DNA of 64,000 nt from Glaciecola sp. (GCA_018623155.1 JAAZVZ010000007.1:1-64000); one strand, 5' to 3'. Counted from the stretch's first letter, positions 30,509-41,010 are shown. Notes: generated by a model not told the origin, from the sequence alone. Numbers and translations are program-made.

Positions 30509-32197
30509 ATGGAATCCCAACGCAGTTTTATTCTAATCGGCTTAGCATTAGTCAGCTTTTTATTGTGGCAAGAGTGGCAAACAACTTATGGTCCTCAACC
30601 TGTAGTCACAGCTGAACAGCAAGTTGAACTGCCAAGTAACGCGGTCGCCTCTGCAGCAGGGCCTCAACCACTTGGCCAAGAGGTAACAGCAGGTGCAGAT
30701 GTTCCCAAGGAACTACAAGCACAAGCGAATGCTCAACCACTGGTGACACAAACTCAGACCGGGGATAATCGTTATATTAGCGTTATCACGGATACTTTAT
30801 CTATACAAATTGACCGTATTGGCGGTGATGTGGTCAAAGCTGATTTATTAAAATACCCCGTTGAACAAGGTTCCGATGAGCCATACAGTCTCTTGAGACC
30901 TGGCGTGGATGGACATTATGTCGCCCAAAGCGGACTAATTGGTGCTAACGGCCCAGATGCAAACCCACAAGGCCGTCCATTATACAATGCAAGTGCTGCA
31001 CAATTCGTGCTGGAAAACGAAACCCTTCGAGTTCCGTTAACTTGGGTAGGAAATGATGGGATCAGCATAACAAAAACCTTTGTTTTCGCTCGCAACAGCC
31101 ATGCAATTAAGCTTGAGCAAAGTATTAGCAATAATACTTCTGGTACTGCGGTTATCCAACCTTATGCACAATTAAAGCAGACCTTTGATATGCCTGAAGG
31201 CTCAGCCATCATGCCAACTTATCGCGGTGCGGCATATGGCACTGAAGAAGAACAGTACACCAAGTATTCCTTCTCAGATATCGAAGATGAAAACCTTCGT
31301 GCAGCGACCCCAGCTGGCTGGATCGCAATGATTGAGCACTACTTCTTGTCCGCTTGGGTACCACCTCAGGATAAAACCAATACAATTTATACACGTGCGA
31401 TTGGAACAGACTTTGCCACCATTGGATATACCTCAGAGCCAATCAGTATTGCACAAGGTAAGACAACTGTATTAAGTAATACTTTATATCTTGGGCCAAA
31501 AGACCAAGATACGTTGAGAGAGTTTGCCAAAGGCCTACAACTCACTGTTGATTATGGCTTCTTATGGTTTATTTCGGAGTGGCTTTTCTGGTTACTGCAA
31601 ATCATTCATGGTTTTGTAAATAATTGGGGGGTCGCAATCATTATTATTACGATCATCGTAAAAGGATTGATGTATCCACTCACCAAGGCTCAATATGTAT
31701 CTATGGCCAAGATGCGTGAACTGACCCCGAAAATACAACAACTTAAAGACCGTCACGGCGATGATCGTCAAAAGATGTCACAAGCCATGATGGAAATGTA
31801 TAAAAAAGAAAAAGTCAATCCGATGGGTGGCTGTTTTCCATTGTTGTTACAAATGCCAATTTTCTTAGCGCTTTACTGGGTATTCTTAGAATCTGTCGAA
31901 CTGCGTCAAGCACCGTTTTTCTTGTGGATCACAGACTTATCAGTTAAAGATCCGTGGTTTGTGTTGCCAATTTTGACTGGTGTGTCAATGTGGGCACTGC
32001 AAAAACTACAGCCAATGACTATGACCGATGAAATGCAAAAGAAAATCATGCAATTTATGCCAATTATGATGACGGTTTTCTTTATGTTCTTCCCAGCAGG
32101 TCTGGTTCTATATTGGTTAATAAGTAACATTATTACCTTAGTTCAAGCGAAGATGATCTACGCTGCTATGGAAAAGAAAGGCTTAAAATCAAGCTAA
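30509..32197 (+). CDS. yidC: Membrane protein insertase YidC
   Basis: YidC inserts and folds inner-membrane proteins alone or with Sec. The 562-residue protein has the gammaproteobacterial layout: an N-terminal membrane anchor (about residues 4-22), a large periplasmic beta-sandwich domain, and the C-terminal five-helix insertase core, with GGCFPLLLQMPIFLALYW near residue 440. The groove arginine is expected in the TM2 region ending KGLMYPLTKAQY. It follows yidD by 8 bases. Confidence 0.96.
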   Translation: MESQRSFILIGLALVSFLLWQEWQTTYGPQPVVTAEQQVELPSNAVASAAGPQPLGQEVTAGADVPKELQAQANAQPLVTQTQTGDNRYISVITDTLSIQIDRIGGDVVKADLLKYPVEQGSDEPYSLLRPGVDGHYVAQSGLIGANGPDANPQGRPLYNASAAQFVLENETLRVPLTWVGNDGISITKTFVFARNSHAIKLEQSISNNTSGTAVIQPYAQLKQTFDMPEGSAIMPTYRGAAYGTEEEQYTKYSFSDIEDENLRAATPAGWIAMIEHYFLSAWVPPQDKTNTIYTRAIGTDFATIGYTSEPISIAQGKTTVLSNTLYLGPKDQDTLREFAKGLQLTVDYGFLWFISEWLFWLLQIIHGFVNNWGVAIIIITIIVKGLMYPLTKAQYVSMAKMRELTPKIQQLKDRHGDDRQKMSQAMMEMYKKEKVNPMGGCFPLLLQMPIFLALYWVFLESVELRQAPFFLWITDLSVKDPWFVLPILTGVSMWALQKLQPMTMTDEMQKKIMQFMPIMMTVFFMFFPAGLVLYWLISNIITLVQAKMIYAAMEKKGLKSS

Positions 32198-32228
32198 TTC
32201 AATAAAATAATAATTTGAGGACAGAACT

Positions 32229-32711
32229 ATGCCATCATTTGATATTGTTTCAGAAATCGACAAAGTCGAAGTTGCTAATGCCGTCGAAAACGCCAAACGT
32301 GAGCTTGCAACGCGTTTTGATTTTCGCGGTGTCGAAGCGTCTTTTGAATACAATGATGGCGTAGTGAAAGTCAAAGCCGAAGGGGATTTTCAGATCCAAC
32401 AAATGATCGATATCCTGCGCAACAACTGTGTTAAACGTGGCGTAGATACCGCATCAATAGAACTCAAAGACAGCGATCATACCAACAAAACATACACACA
32501 AAACGTCGTGTTTAAAGAAGGGATCGAACAAGCCGTCGCCAAGAAAATTGTCAAGATCGTGAAAGACGCCAAAATAAAAGTGCAAACAGCTATCCAAGGT
32601 GAACAACTGCGGGTAACAGGTAAAAAACGCGATGATTTACAACAGGTAATGGCGTTGGTCCGAGAATCCAATCTAGGCCAACCATTCCAATTTACTAACT
32701 TCCGCGATTAA
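32229..32711 (+). CDS. yajQ: YajQ-family nucleotide-binding protein
   Basis: A 160-residue protein beginning [11 protein letters not shown] with the characteristic [21 protein letters not shown]-type N-terminal block and the C-terminal [18 protein letters not shown] segment of the YajQ/DUF520 family (two RNP-like folds). Some members bind cyclic di-GMP and act as effectors; others bind nucleic acids. Its place between yidC and mnmE is unusual, since those two genes are normally adjacent. It follows a good GAGGA site. Confidence 0.92.
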   Translation: MPSFDIVSEIDKVEVANAVENAKRELATRFDFRGVEASFEYNDGVVKVKAEGDFQIQQMIDILRNNCVKRGVDTASIELKDSDHTNKTYTQNVVFKEGIEQAVAKKIVKIVKDAKIKVQTAIQGEQLRVTGKKRDDLQQVMALVRESNLGQPFQFTNFRD

Positions 32712-32717
32712 CTCAGC

Positions 32718-34094
32718 ATGGCAAGTCTGCCAGAACAACACGATACGATTGCTGCCCAAGCCACAGCTGTTGGTAAAAGTGGTGTTGGGATCGTCCGTGT
32801 TTCAGGTCCACTCAGTCATGACATTGCTGTCGCAATACTCGGTCATTGCCCTGCCCCCCGTTACGCCTATTATGGTGATTTTAAAGACCATGATGGGACA
32901 GTCCTAGATCAAGGGATCGCCATCTTTTTCCAAGGTCCACATTCCTTCACCGGTGAAGACGTTATTGAATTTCAAGGACATGGTGGACAAGTCATTATTG
33001 ATTTACTGCTCAAGGCGATTACTTCACACAGTCAAGTGAGACTGGCTCATCCAGGAGAGTTTTCCGAACGAGCATTTCTCAATGACAAACTCGATTTGGC
33101 TCAAGCTGAAGCCATTGCTGACTTAATTGATGCCTCATCAGAACAAGCCGCTCGCTCTGCTTTACGCTCGCTCCAAGGTGAATTTTCTGCACGGATCCAC
33201 ACATTAGTCGACGATATCATTGCTCTTAGGATGTATGTTGAAGCAGCGATTGATTTTCCGGAAGAAGAAATTGATTTTATTTCCGATGGCAAAGTTCAAG
33301 GTGACATGGAAGCGATTTTGGGATCTTTTTCAGCTGTTCAACGCGAAGCCAAACAAGGGGCTATTTTGCGCGAAGGCATGAAAGTAGTCATTGCAGGTCG
33401 ACCGAATGCTGGTAAATCAAGCTTACTCAACGCACTAGCTGGACGTGAGACCGCAATTGTTACCGATATCGCAGGAACCACTCGTGATGTATTATCTGAA
33501 CATATTCACATCGATGGTATGCCGCTGCATGTGATTGACACGGCTGGACTGCGTGAGAGTCCAGACAAAGTTGAACAAATCGGCATTGAAAGGGCTTGGC
33601 AAGCGATTGGGACCGCCGACAGGGTCTTATTTGTTGTTGACTCAACCGAATCACAAGCAGCCGACCCTCATGAGATATGGCCAGACTTTATGGCAAAACT
33701 CCCATCTGATATGGGGGTCAGTGTCATTCGTAATAAAGCCGATTTAAGTGGATTACCGGTCGAACAAACCGAAGTAAACGGCTATCCCGTTTTAGCACTG
33801 AGTGCTGCTAATAAAGCGGGGATAGATTTGCTTGCTGAACATCTCAAGGCCTGTATGGGTTTTGTCACAAATACCGAAGGGCAATTTTTGGCACGTAGAC
33901 GTCACATTAATGCTCTGGCTATTGCAGGTGACCATTTACACATTGGCTATGACCAATTGATGGGTCATTTTGCAGGTGAGTTGTTGGCTGAAGAATTGCG
34001 TTTAGCGCAACAAGCATTAAATGAAATTACTGGTGAATTTACATCTGATGATTTACTTGGCAAAATATTTTCATCATTTTGTATAGGTAAATAA
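32718..34094 (+). CDS. mnmE: tRNA uridine-5-carboxymethylaminomethyl GTPase MnmE
   Basis: With MnmG, MnmE modifies the wobble uridine (U34) of several tRNAs. The 458-residue protein has the N-terminal tetrahydrofolate-binding domain, a helical domain with an inserted G domain (GRPNAGKSS near residue 225, DTAGLRE near 273, NKAD near 340), and the invariant C-terminal CIGK with the catalytic cysteine. Six bases separate it from yajQ. Its partner mnmG lies 2.5 kb downstream across the origin. Confidence 0.97.
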   Translation: MASLPEQHDTIAAQATAVGKSGVGIVRVSGPLSHDIAVAILGHCPAPRYAYYGDFKDHDGTVLDQGIAIFFQGPHSFTGEDVIEFQGHGGQVIIDLLLKAITSHSQVRLAHPGEFSERAFLNDKLDLAQAEAIADLIDASSEQAARSALRSLQGEFSARIHTLVDDIIALRMYVEAAIDFPEEEIDFISDGKVQGDMEAILGSFSAVQREAKQGAILREGMKVVIAGRPNAGKSSLLNALAGRETAIVTDIAGTTRDVLSEHIHIDGMPLHVIDTAGLRESPDKVEQIGIERAWQAIGTADRVLFVVDSTESQAADPHEIWPDFMAKLPSDMGVSVIRNKADLSGLPVEQTEVNGYPVLALSAANKAGIDLLAEHLKACMGFVTNTEGQFLARRRHINALAIAGDHLHIGYDQLMGHFAGELLAEELRLAQQALNEITGEFTSDDLLGKIFSSFCIGK

Positions 34095-34105
34095 GGCTTT
34101 ATCAA

Positions 34106-34543
34106 ATGGCGAAAATTACTTCTCCACTTTCCATTATTGTTGGCTCCATGTTAGGTGCAACAGAATATGTAGCAGATGCCATAAAAGCCAAGTGCGATGA
34201 ACTTGGCATAGCCGCAGATGTTCATTTTGCACCTAATTTGGCCGAAATAGACCGCGACTCCACTTGGGTAATATGTACCTCAACGCATGGTGCAGGTGAT
34301 TTGCCAGACAATATCCAACCTTTTCACGATGAACTTACCAGTATTACACTGAACAATGCCTATTATGTGATAGGTTTAGGCGATTCCTCTTATGACACTT
34401 ATTGTGGCGGCGCAGAAACCATGCACGCAACCATGCAACAGTGTGGCGCAACCGCACTGGCACAACCTAAACTGATTGACGTGTTACAACACCCCATCCC
34501 TGAAGATATTGCAGTGGATTGGTTCGCTGAGCAACTCGCCTAA
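34106..34543 (+). CDS. mioC: Flavodoxin-like protein MioC
   Basis: A 145-residue flavodoxin-fold protein with an FMN-phosphate-binding loop (SMLGATEYVA) near residue 13 and the STHGAGDLPDN and GLGDSSYDTYCGGA segments. MioC binds FMN and has been linked to biotin synthase activity in E. coli, where its gene also lies next to oriC and its transcription can affect initiation. Here two further genes separate mioC from the origin. It overlaps the next gene at a TAATG junction. Confidence 0.9.
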   Translation: MAKITSPLSIIVGSMLGATEYVADAIKAKCDELGIAADVHFAPNLAEIDRDSTWVICTSTHGAGDLPDNIQPFHDELTSITLNNAYYVIGLGDSSYDTYCGGAETMHATMQQCGATALAQPKLIDVLQHPIPEDIAVDWFAEQLA

Positions 34544-35196
34544 TGTTGACTGACGCAGAGTACGCCGCATTACTAGAAGTAGATTCAAATGCTGCACGAA
34601 GTTTATATGTTTTAGGTTTGCGTCCCAATGCACACGCTGTTACTGGGGCGACACAACCCATTCACTATCCTTCTTTATGCAAAATCATCAACACCAAAGA
34701 TGAAAAGTTTACCCAAGGTCGACAAATCAATCGCTTACTCAAACAATTACTCAAACAGGGCTTAATTAAACTTGGTACGGATCAAGATATTGAATATTCC
34801 CTTCGTGACCAACGCTTAGTATTACCCATGATGATTGTCGCAAACGAGCCATATACCGAACTGCACACAAAACGTTTTGGTATGCATATGCAATGGCTAC
34901 CGGATGAGCGTTTGTTTTCAGAATTAGCTCAAATCGTAGGTTTACTTGACAAAAATTACACCCAAGAAGATGTAGGGGATTTTATCAGCTACTGGATGGG
35001 CCGCGTGGATAAACAATTTAGTCAATTTCAATGGACGCAAAAATTCGTATTACTACGCAAAACCAAAATGAGCCAACAACCGCAAGCAACAACTCAAACC
35101 GTAGGCTATCAAACTGTGACGCAAAATGGCAAAATACAAGTAGATGATAAAACCAAAGCGTTCATTGAGCGTTATAAAGATAAATCAGCAAAATAA
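34543..35196 (+). CDS. dnaT: DnaT-like primosomal protein
   Basis: The 217-residue protein has an N-terminal winged-helix-like region (about 1-95) and a C-terminal segment DVGDFISYWMGRVDK ... FQWTQKFVLLRK that matches the DnaT single-stranded-DNA-binding domain pattern. DnaT helps PriA/PriB hand over DnaB-DnaC at restarted forks. Directly after it is a dnaC-like ATPase gene, as in the E. coli dnaTC operon. The sequence is divergent, so the family call rests on the C-terminal pattern and on context. Confidence 0.7.
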   Translation: MLTDAEYAALLEVDSNAARSLYVLGLRPNAHAVTGATQPIHYPSLCKIINTKDEKFTQGRQINRLLKQLLKQGLIKLGTDQDIEYSLRDQRLVLPMMIVANEPYTELHTKRFGMHMQWLPDERLFSELAQIVGLLDKNYTQEDVGDFISYWMGRVDKQFSQFQWTQKFVLLRKTKMSQQPQATTQTVGYQTVTQNGKIQVDDKTKAFIERYKDKSAK

Positions 35197-35207
35197 ACGA
35201 GGGCAGC

Positions 35208-36023
35208 GTGGATAACTTACAAGACAAAATTGCCAGTCTTGGCAAGCGTTTAGGTAAACTCAGAACGCCAGAAAAAGTCACGCCTTACCATGAATTACGG
35301 GCTCAATACGAAGCCCAAGCAAATAGTGATATTGCTACATTACAAGCGCAGAGTAAACAACAGCGGATCGCGTCCATTTTTGGACAAGCCGATCTGAATC
35401 CGAATTGGCGTTTTGATTCTCTTTTGAACGATGCAGATGATATGAATGAAGCCATTAGTTTTGCGCAGTCTTTTATCAGTGCATATGATGATCCAAACTT
35501 TCGTGAACAATCATCACACATGTTTATTTTTTACGGTGATTATGGCCGAGGTAAATCGCATTTAGCCGGTGCCATTGCACATCATTTGATTGAACACTTC
35601 GAAACCAGTGTACTGTACCGTCAACTCTCTAGTTTACTTGAGATGCGTTTTTATTCTTACGATTATGACGCCAAAGACGGTGTTGCAGAGCAATTTCGAG
35701 AGATCCAACAAGACTTACTCAATGTCGACCTTTTGATCCTCGATGAGGTTTGTGTCAACGAAACCATGTTGAAGAAAAACGCACAAAGTTGGCTCGGTAA
35801 TTTGTTGCGGTTACGCCAAGCAGCAAAGAAAAATTGTATCCTGATCACCAATCACACACTCAAAGATTTGAGCGTAGCCCTTGGTAAATACTGTACTGAA
35901 TCCATCAAAGAATACGATACTTATAAGATCCCATTTCAGGGCCCCTCTCGCCGTGAAGAATTTGTAGAGGATTCAGTCTCTTACACTCCAGTTCCTGGAT
36001 ATCAACCTAACCAAGTAAAATAA
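35208..36023 (+). CDS. dnaC: DnaC-like helicase loader ATPase
   Basis: An AAA+ ATPase of the DnaC/IstB group (271 residues). Walker A is GDYGRGKSH near residue 112, Walker B LLILDEVCVN near 178, and an NHT sensor-type segment follows near 220. DnaC-type proteins load the DnaB helicase onto melted origin DNA. It starts with GTG preceded by GAGGGCAGC. No transposase is nearby, so an IstB role is unlikely. The gene ends about 150 bases before the DnaA-box cluster. Confidence 0.82.
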   Translation: MDNLQDKIASLGKRLGKLRTPEKVTPYHELRAQYEAQANSDIATLQAQSKQQRIASIFGQADLNPNWRFDSLLNDADDMNEAISFAQSFISAYDDPNFREQSSHMFIFYGDYGRGKSHLAGAIAHHLIEHFETSVLYRQLSSLLEMRFYSYDYDAKDGVAEQFREIQQDLLNVDLLILDEVCVNETMLKKNAQSWLGNLLRLRQAAKKNCILITNHTLKDLSVALGKYCTESIKEYDTYKIPFQGPSRREEFVEDSVSYTPVPGYQPNQVK

Positions 36024-36557
36024 TTCTTTACATTTGCATATACCTTTTGCAATAAGTATGCGACTACACTTATGAATACAAACATAAAGTTACTCTCATG
36101 CGAATTATATTATTATTAAGTCTTCTCATCACCTTCAATGTGGATGCTCGAAATATCTATCAAACTATACCGAGTTATCCACAACTCATACAGATATGTG
36201 GATAAGATCGGGATTAAGTTGGGACTATGATCGGTATGAATCGATCATAACTTTGCAATGAAAACGTCATGTGGATAACTAACCACTTTATACACAGGAT
36301 GTACGCAGTTACAAACGGCTCTTAAGTAGAGTTATGATCTCTGTAAAATATTGTTTTTAAAATAAAATTTATGCTTATCCAAAGAAAATACCTTCCTTAA
36401 TAATAACAATAATAAACTAAGATCCATTAAGTATACTTTATATAATTAGCAACAAGCTTTGTAAAAAACTCCCATCAAGTTAACGCAAGTAAAAAAATTA
36501 GGCACAACATCTCCTTTAGGCTAAAATATGCCCGATTAGTGAATTCAGGGTATCTTT
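36024..36557. other. oriC: Candidate chromosomal replication origin (oriC)
   Basis: This 534-base gap between the dnaC-like gene and mnmG has four perfect DnaA boxes: 36175-36183 and 36288-36296 on the plus strand, 36197-36205 and 36270-36278 on the minus strand. A one-mismatch box lies at 36375-36383. Five GATC sites fall in 36205-36425. An AT-rich stretch at about 36345-36460 would suit duplex unwinding. The mioC-side/mnmG setting matches the oriC position of E. coli. No gene is visible in the gap. Confidence 0.85.
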
Positions 36558-38447
36558 ATGTATTATCAACAAGCGTATGACGTCATTGTCGTGGGAGGTG
36601 GTCATGCTGGCACCGAAGCTGCGCTTGCTGCCGCACGAATGGGCGCAACAACATTATTACTGACGCACAATATGGAAACACTAGGACAAATGTCCTGTAA
36701 CCCAGCCATTGGTGGTATTGGTAAAGGACATTTGGTTAAAGAAATCGATGCGCTTGGTGGCGTGATGGCAAAAGCCATCGATAAAGCCGGGATCCAATGG
36801 CGTACGTTGAATGCTTCAAAAGGACCAGCCGTTCGTGCAACTCGAGCACAAGCCGATCGTAGCTTATATCGTAATGCAGTTCGCCATACTCTAGAACATC
36901 AACAAAACCTCACTATTTTTCAACAATCTTGCGATGATTTAATTGTAGAAAATGACCGAGTATGTGGTGTTGTTACCCAAATGGGACTTAAGTTCAAAGC
37001 TAAAACGGTCGTATTGACGGTCGGAACTTTTTTGGGTGGGACCATTCATATTGGTTTAGAAAATTACAAGGGAGGTCGAGCAGGAGACCCACCATCGATA
37101 GCTCTTGCCCAACGTTTGCGAGCATTGCCATTTAGAGTGGATCGACTCAAAACAGGCACCCCTGCTCGTTTAGATTCTCGTACCCTTGATTATTCTAAGA
37201 TGCAAGAACAACCTGGTGATACACCACTACCTGTATTTTCTTTTATGGGCAGTGTTGCTGATCACCCAGAACAGATTCCGTGTTACATCACTCATACCAA
37301 TGAGCGTACACATGACATCATTCGTGGGGGACTGGATCGCTCACCCATGTTTACTGGTGTGATAGAAGGCATTGGTCCGCGTTATTGTCCAAGCATCGAA
37401 GACAAAATTACACGCTTTGCTGATAAAACGTCACATCAAATTTTTGTCGAACCGGAAGGGTTGAATTCCATTGAAATCTATCCCAATGGGATCAGTACCT
37501 CATTGCCGTTTGATGTGCAATGCGAACTGATTCATTCGATTGCTGGTTTTGAAAACGCTCATATCATTCGTCCAGGCTATGCAATTGAATATGATTTCTT
37601 TGATCCACGCGATCTAAAGCAATCATTAGAAACGAAATTTATCCATGGTTTGTTCTTTGCCGGTCAGATTAATGGCACAACAGGATATGAAGAAGCCGGT
37701 GCACAAGGGTTACTTGCCGGTGCGAATGCTGCATTGCAAGCTGCTGACAAAGAGGCAATCAGCCTTCGTCGTGACCAAGCATATATCGGTGTCTTAATTG
37801 ATGATTTAGCGACATTGGGCACAAAAGAGCCTTATCGTATGTTTACCTCTCGAGCGGAATATCGCTTGTTACTTCGCGAAGACAATGCGGACTTGCGTTT
37901 GACTGCGCTTGGTCGTGAAGTCGGTTTAGTAGATGATGCACGCTGGGCTGCGTTTAATGAAAAAATTGAACTCATTGAGCAAGAAAAACAACGTTTAAAA
38001 GGGCAATATATTCATGCTAAACATACGTCGGTGAATGAGCTGAATAAAGTATTGCGCAATCCTGTGTCTCGTGAACATTCGTTAGAAGAATTGATCCGTC
38101 GTCCAGAAATGACTTATCAAACTCTGATGGACATCGAAAGTTTAGGTCCGGGTCTGACCCATGCTCAAGCAGCTGAACAAGTTGAAATACAGATCAAATA
38201 CGCTGGATATATTGAACGTCAGAAAGATGAAATCGCTAAAACTCAGCGCCATGAAGAAACCTTGTTACCTGCAGATTTTGATTATGGGCAAATATCTGGC
38301 CTATCGAATGAAGTTGTTGCTAAGCTTAGTGAAGCCAGACCAGAAACTATTGGTAAAGCGTCTCGCATTTCAGGAATCACGCCTGCGGCGATATCATTGT
38401 TGTTAGTGTATCTCAAAAAACACAACATGTTGCGCAAGAGCGCATAG
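36558..38447 (+). CDS. mnmG: tRNA uridine-5-carboxymethylaminomethyl enzyme MnmG (GidA)
   Basis: The FAD-dependent partner of MnmE in U34 modification. The 629-residue protein begins with the FAD-binding motif [19 protein letters not shown], followed by [24 protein letters not shown]-type signature (near residues 47-70), the [10 protein letters not shown] motif near 275 and [16 protein letters not shown]-like block near 370. It starts the rightward mnmG-rsmG-parA-parB series directly beside oriC, as in most gammaproteobacteria. Confidence 0.97.
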   Translation: MYYQQAYDVIVVGGGHAGTEAALAAARMGATTLLLTHNMETLGQMSCNPAIGGIGKGHLVKEIDALGGVMAKAIDKAGIQWRTLNASKGPAVRATRAQADRSLYRNAVRHTLEHQQNLTIFQQSCDDLIVENDRVCGVVTQMGLKFKAKTVVLTVGTFLGGTIHIGLENYKGGRAGDPPSIALAQRLRALPFRVDRLKTGTPARLDSRTLDYSKMQEQPGDTPLPVFSFMGSVADHPEQIPCYITHTNERTHDIIRGGLDRSPMFTGVIEGIGPRYCPSIEDKITRFADKTSHQIFVEPEGLNSIEIYPNGISTSLPFDVQCELIHSIAGFENAHIIRPGYAIEYDFFDPRDLKQSLETKFIHGLFFAGQINGTTGYEEAGAQGLLAGANAALQAADKEAISLRRDQAYIGVLIDDLATLGTKEPYRMFTSRAEYRLLLREDNADLRLTALGREVGLVDDARWAAFNEKIELIEQEKQRLKGQYIHAKHTSVNELNKVLRNPVSREHSLEELIRRPEMTYQTLMDIESLGPGLTHAQAAEQVEIQIKYAGYIERQKDEIAKTQRHEETLLPADFDYGQISGLSNEVVAKLSEARPETIGKASRISGITPAAISLLLVYLKKHNMLRKSA

Positions 38448-38449
38448 CC

Positions 38450-39082
38450 ATGGAAAGAGCGAAGTTACTCGATTATTTGGACTTTCTGATTGCCAGAACT
38501 GACCTCGTTGTGAGTGTCAAACAGCGCGAAGCATTGATAGATTATGTCTTGCTAATCAATAAGTGGAACAAGACTTATAATCTTACTGCAGTGCGCGATG
38601 TCAAAGAAATGGTTGTCAAACACATTATGGATTCCATTATGGTAATGCCTTATCTTAATGGCCAACAGTGCATTGATGTTGGAACTGGGCCTGGTTTACC
38701 TGGGATCCCTTTGGCTATTATGTGCCCGGATAAACACTTCACGCTTCTCGATACATTAGGTAAGCGAGTGCGATTTTTGAATCAAGTGGTGTACGCGTTA
38801 GGCTTACCAAATGTCACACCGGTTCAGGCAAGAGTTGAGGATTACACTGACAACAACGAATTTGATGTCGTTATCTCACGTGCATTTGCTAGTCTTAAAG
38901 ATATGTTGCACTGGTGTGCACATCTGGTACATTCTAGTGGTGAGTTTTTGGCTTTAAAAGGTCAATATCCTATTGATGAAATAAATGAATGTCAGTCTGA
39001 ATACTATGTTATTAGTGAGTATGCGCTTACTATACCAAATTTAAATGCTGACCGACATGTGCTCATAATTCGTCCAAAATAA
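38450..39082 (+). CDS. rsmG: 16S rRNA (guanine-527-N7)-methyltransferase RsmG
   Basis: RsmG (GidB) methylates G527 of 16S rRNA; loss gives low-level streptomycin resistance in several bacteria. The 210-residue protein has the SAM motif DVGTGPGLPGIPLAI near residue 75, a NLTAVRD segment near 43 and the VISRAFASL motif near 139. It begins 2 bases after the mnmG stop codon. Confidence 0.95.
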   Translation: MERAKLLDYLDFLIARTDLVVSVKQREALIDYVLLINKWNKTYNLTAVRDVKEMVVKHIMDSIMVMPYLNGQQCIDVGTGPGLPGIPLAIMCPDKHFTLLDTLGKRVRFLNQVVYALGLPNVTPVQARVEDYTDNNEFDVVISRAFASLKDMLHWCAHLVHSSGEFLALKGQYPIDEINECQSEYYVISEYALTIPNLNADRHVLIIRPK

Positions 39083-39109
39083 ATACAAATCACAGGTAGT
39101 GACAGAACA

Positions 39110-39895
39110 GTGGCAAAAATTATAGCAATTGCAAATCAGAAAGGCGGTGTGGGCAAAACCACAACGGCTGTCAATGTTGCGGCTTCCATGGCAGCGACAA
39201 AACGTCGTGTGTTGCTAATAGATTTAGACCCACAAGGTAATGCAACCACAGCAAGTGGCATTACCAAACACGATGCACCCTCTACCTGCTATGAATTATT
39301 AATTGAGGATATGCCGGCCAAAGACGTCATTATCAAAGAGACGACAGGCAAATATCATTTAATTGCGGGTAACAGTGATAATACTGCTGCTGAAGTCAAA
39401 TTAATGGAGGTGTTTGCGCGTGAAGTGCGATTGCGCAATGCGTTAGAACCTGTGCGCGATGAATACGATTATATTTTTATTGATTGTCCACCTTCCTTAT
39501 CTCAGTTGACCGTAAACGCACTTGCCGCTGCCGATTCAGTTATCGTACCGATGCAATGTGAGTATTATGCGTTAGAGGGATTGACTGAGTTGATGGGGAC
39601 CATTGAGAAGCTTGCGTCCGTGGTCAACCAGGATTTGTGTATCGAAGGTATTCTCCGTACGATGTACGATCCTCGTAACCGTCTTGCCAATGATGTATCA
39701 GAACAGTTAAAACGGCACTTTGGTGCGCAGGTATACCGCACTGTGATCCCTCGTAATGTTCGACTAGCAGAAGCACCTAGCTATGGAGCACCTGCGATGT
39801 ATTACGATAAGACTTCAACCGGGGCAAAAGCGTATCTTGCACTAGCAGGTGAGATTTTGCGACGAGCTCAAGCAGCCACTAAACAATCTGCATAG
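39110..39895 (+). CDS. parA: Chromosome-partitioning ATPase ParA (Soj)
   Basis: A deviant-Walker ATPase that moves ParB-parS complexes. The 261-residue protein has ANQKGGVGKTTT near residue 8, the Walker A' LLIDLDPQGNAT near 35 and the IDCPPSL Walker B near 122, with no N-terminal DNA-binding extension, so it is the chromosomal Soj type. The start codon is GTG. ParB follows 17 bases later, and parS-like sites are present in recF. Confidence 0.96.
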   Translation: MAKIIAIANQKGGVGKTTTAVNVAASMAATKRRVLLIDLDPQGNATTASGITKHDAPSTCYELLIEDMPAKDVIIKETTGKYHLIAGNSDNTAAEVKLMEVFAREVRLRNALEPVRDEYDYIFIDCPPSLSQLTVNALAAADSVIVPMQCEYYALEGLTELMGTIEKLASVVNQDLCIEGILRTMYDPRNRLANDVSEQLKRHFGAQVYRTVIPRNVRLAEAPSYGAPAMYYDKTSTGAKAYLALAGEILRRAQAATKQSA

Positions 39896-39912
39896 GTGTA
39901 TAGGTAACTATT

Positions 39913-40785
39913 ATGTCAGGAAAAAATAAAGGCTTAGGACGCGGATTAGATGCTTTATTGACTGCTACTCGAGCAGTGCCCAGCACATCCACTGATTCTC
40001 AATCCGATAATAGTGATTTAAAATCATTGCCCATTGAATGGTTGCTACCTGGTAAATATCAGCCGCGCAAAGATATGTCACCAGAAGCGTTAGAGGAATT
40101 GGCTAATTCCATCACCGCACAAGGTGTAATCCAACCCATAGTTGTTCGCCCGGTTAATACAGATCAATATGAAATCATAGCGGGTGAACGTCGCTGGCGT
40201 GCATCACAGATGGCACAACTTCACGAAGTGCCAGTGATTATTAAAGACGTGCCGGATGAAGCGGCAGTTGCTATTGCACTGATTGAAAACATCCAACGAG
40301 AAGATCTCAATGCGATGGAAGAAGCACAAGCATTAGACCGTTTGATTCTGGAATTTCAGCTGACGCAGCAAGAAGCAGCTGAGGCGGTCGGCAAGTCGCG
40401 TTCTACCGTAACGAACTTATTGCGCCTGAATACCCTAGAAAATGATGTCAAAATTCTTCTTGAACACGGCGATATTGAAATGGGCCACGCTCGTGCTCTA
40501 CTTTCTTTAACTGGGGATGCCCAAGTAGAAGCGGCACAACATGTTGCAGGTAAAGGATTGAATGTACGCGAGACGGAAAATTATGTGCGGCGGATAAATG
40601 AGCCTAAAAAAGACAAATCGAAACCAGTACTGGACCCAGATGTTGAAAAACTGCAGACGGATTTGTCGGAACAACTCGGTGCCGCAGTCAAAATTAGCCA
40701 TAACGCAAAAGGAAAAGGGAAGCTGACCATTGATTTTGGCAACCTTGACCAACTCGATGGGATCCTTGCTCACATTGCTAAGTAG
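39913..40785 (+). CDS. parB: Chromosome-partitioning protein ParB (Spo0J)
   Basis: ParB is a CTP-dependent DNA clamp that loads at parS. The 290-residue protein has the N-terminal GLGRGLDALL ParA-interaction motif, the CTP-binding GERRWRASQMA box near residue 96, the helix-turn-helix (QQEAAEAVGKSRSTVTNLLR) near 150 and a C-terminal dimerisation domain. It is followed by a 264-base gap that carries the atp operon promoter. Confidence 0.96.
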   Translation: MSGKNKGLGRGLDALLTATRAVPSTSTDSQSDNSDLKSLPIEWLLPGKYQPRKDMSPEALEELANSITAQGVIQPIVVRPVNTDQYEIIAGERRWRASQMAQLHEVPVIIKDVPDEAAVAIALIENIQREDLNAMEEAQALDRLILEFQLTQQEAAEAVGKSRSTVTNLLRLNTLENDVKILLEHGDIEMGHARALLSLTGDAQVEAAQHVAGKGLNVRETENYVRRINEPKKDKSKPVLDPDVEKLQTDLSEQLGAAVKISHNAKGKGKLTIDFGNLDQLDGILAHIAK

Positions 40786-40982
40786 GCCAGATGCGTAGCA
40801 ATATTGTTAATAAGTGTTTAGCAAAATATTACATGTAAACATACGTGTAAAACTGCTGTTACGACTTTGGCACTACGCACTTGGTAGGAAGCCTGAATAG
40901 CTATTCTCCTTGAAGCTTCATTCTCTCTAGATCATTCACCAAAACAATTAACCACATAACGTGTATATAGAAATGATTATTG

Positions 40983-41010
40983 TTGCAAAAAAAATCCTTA
41001 TAAGTATACT
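40983..41010 (+). promoter_or_regulatory. Promoter of the atp operon
   Basis: TTGCAA (40983-40988) and TATACT (41005-41010) are 16 bases apart, about 40 bases upstream of atpI. The rest of the 40786-41049 gap shows no gene or clear terminator. Confidence 0.5.

Noticed and set aside
35208-36023. Reading the DnaC-like ATPase as an IstB transposition protein
   Set aside because: IstB is encoded next to an IstA transposase. No transposase or IS ends occur here, and the gene follows a DnaT-like gene beside oriC.
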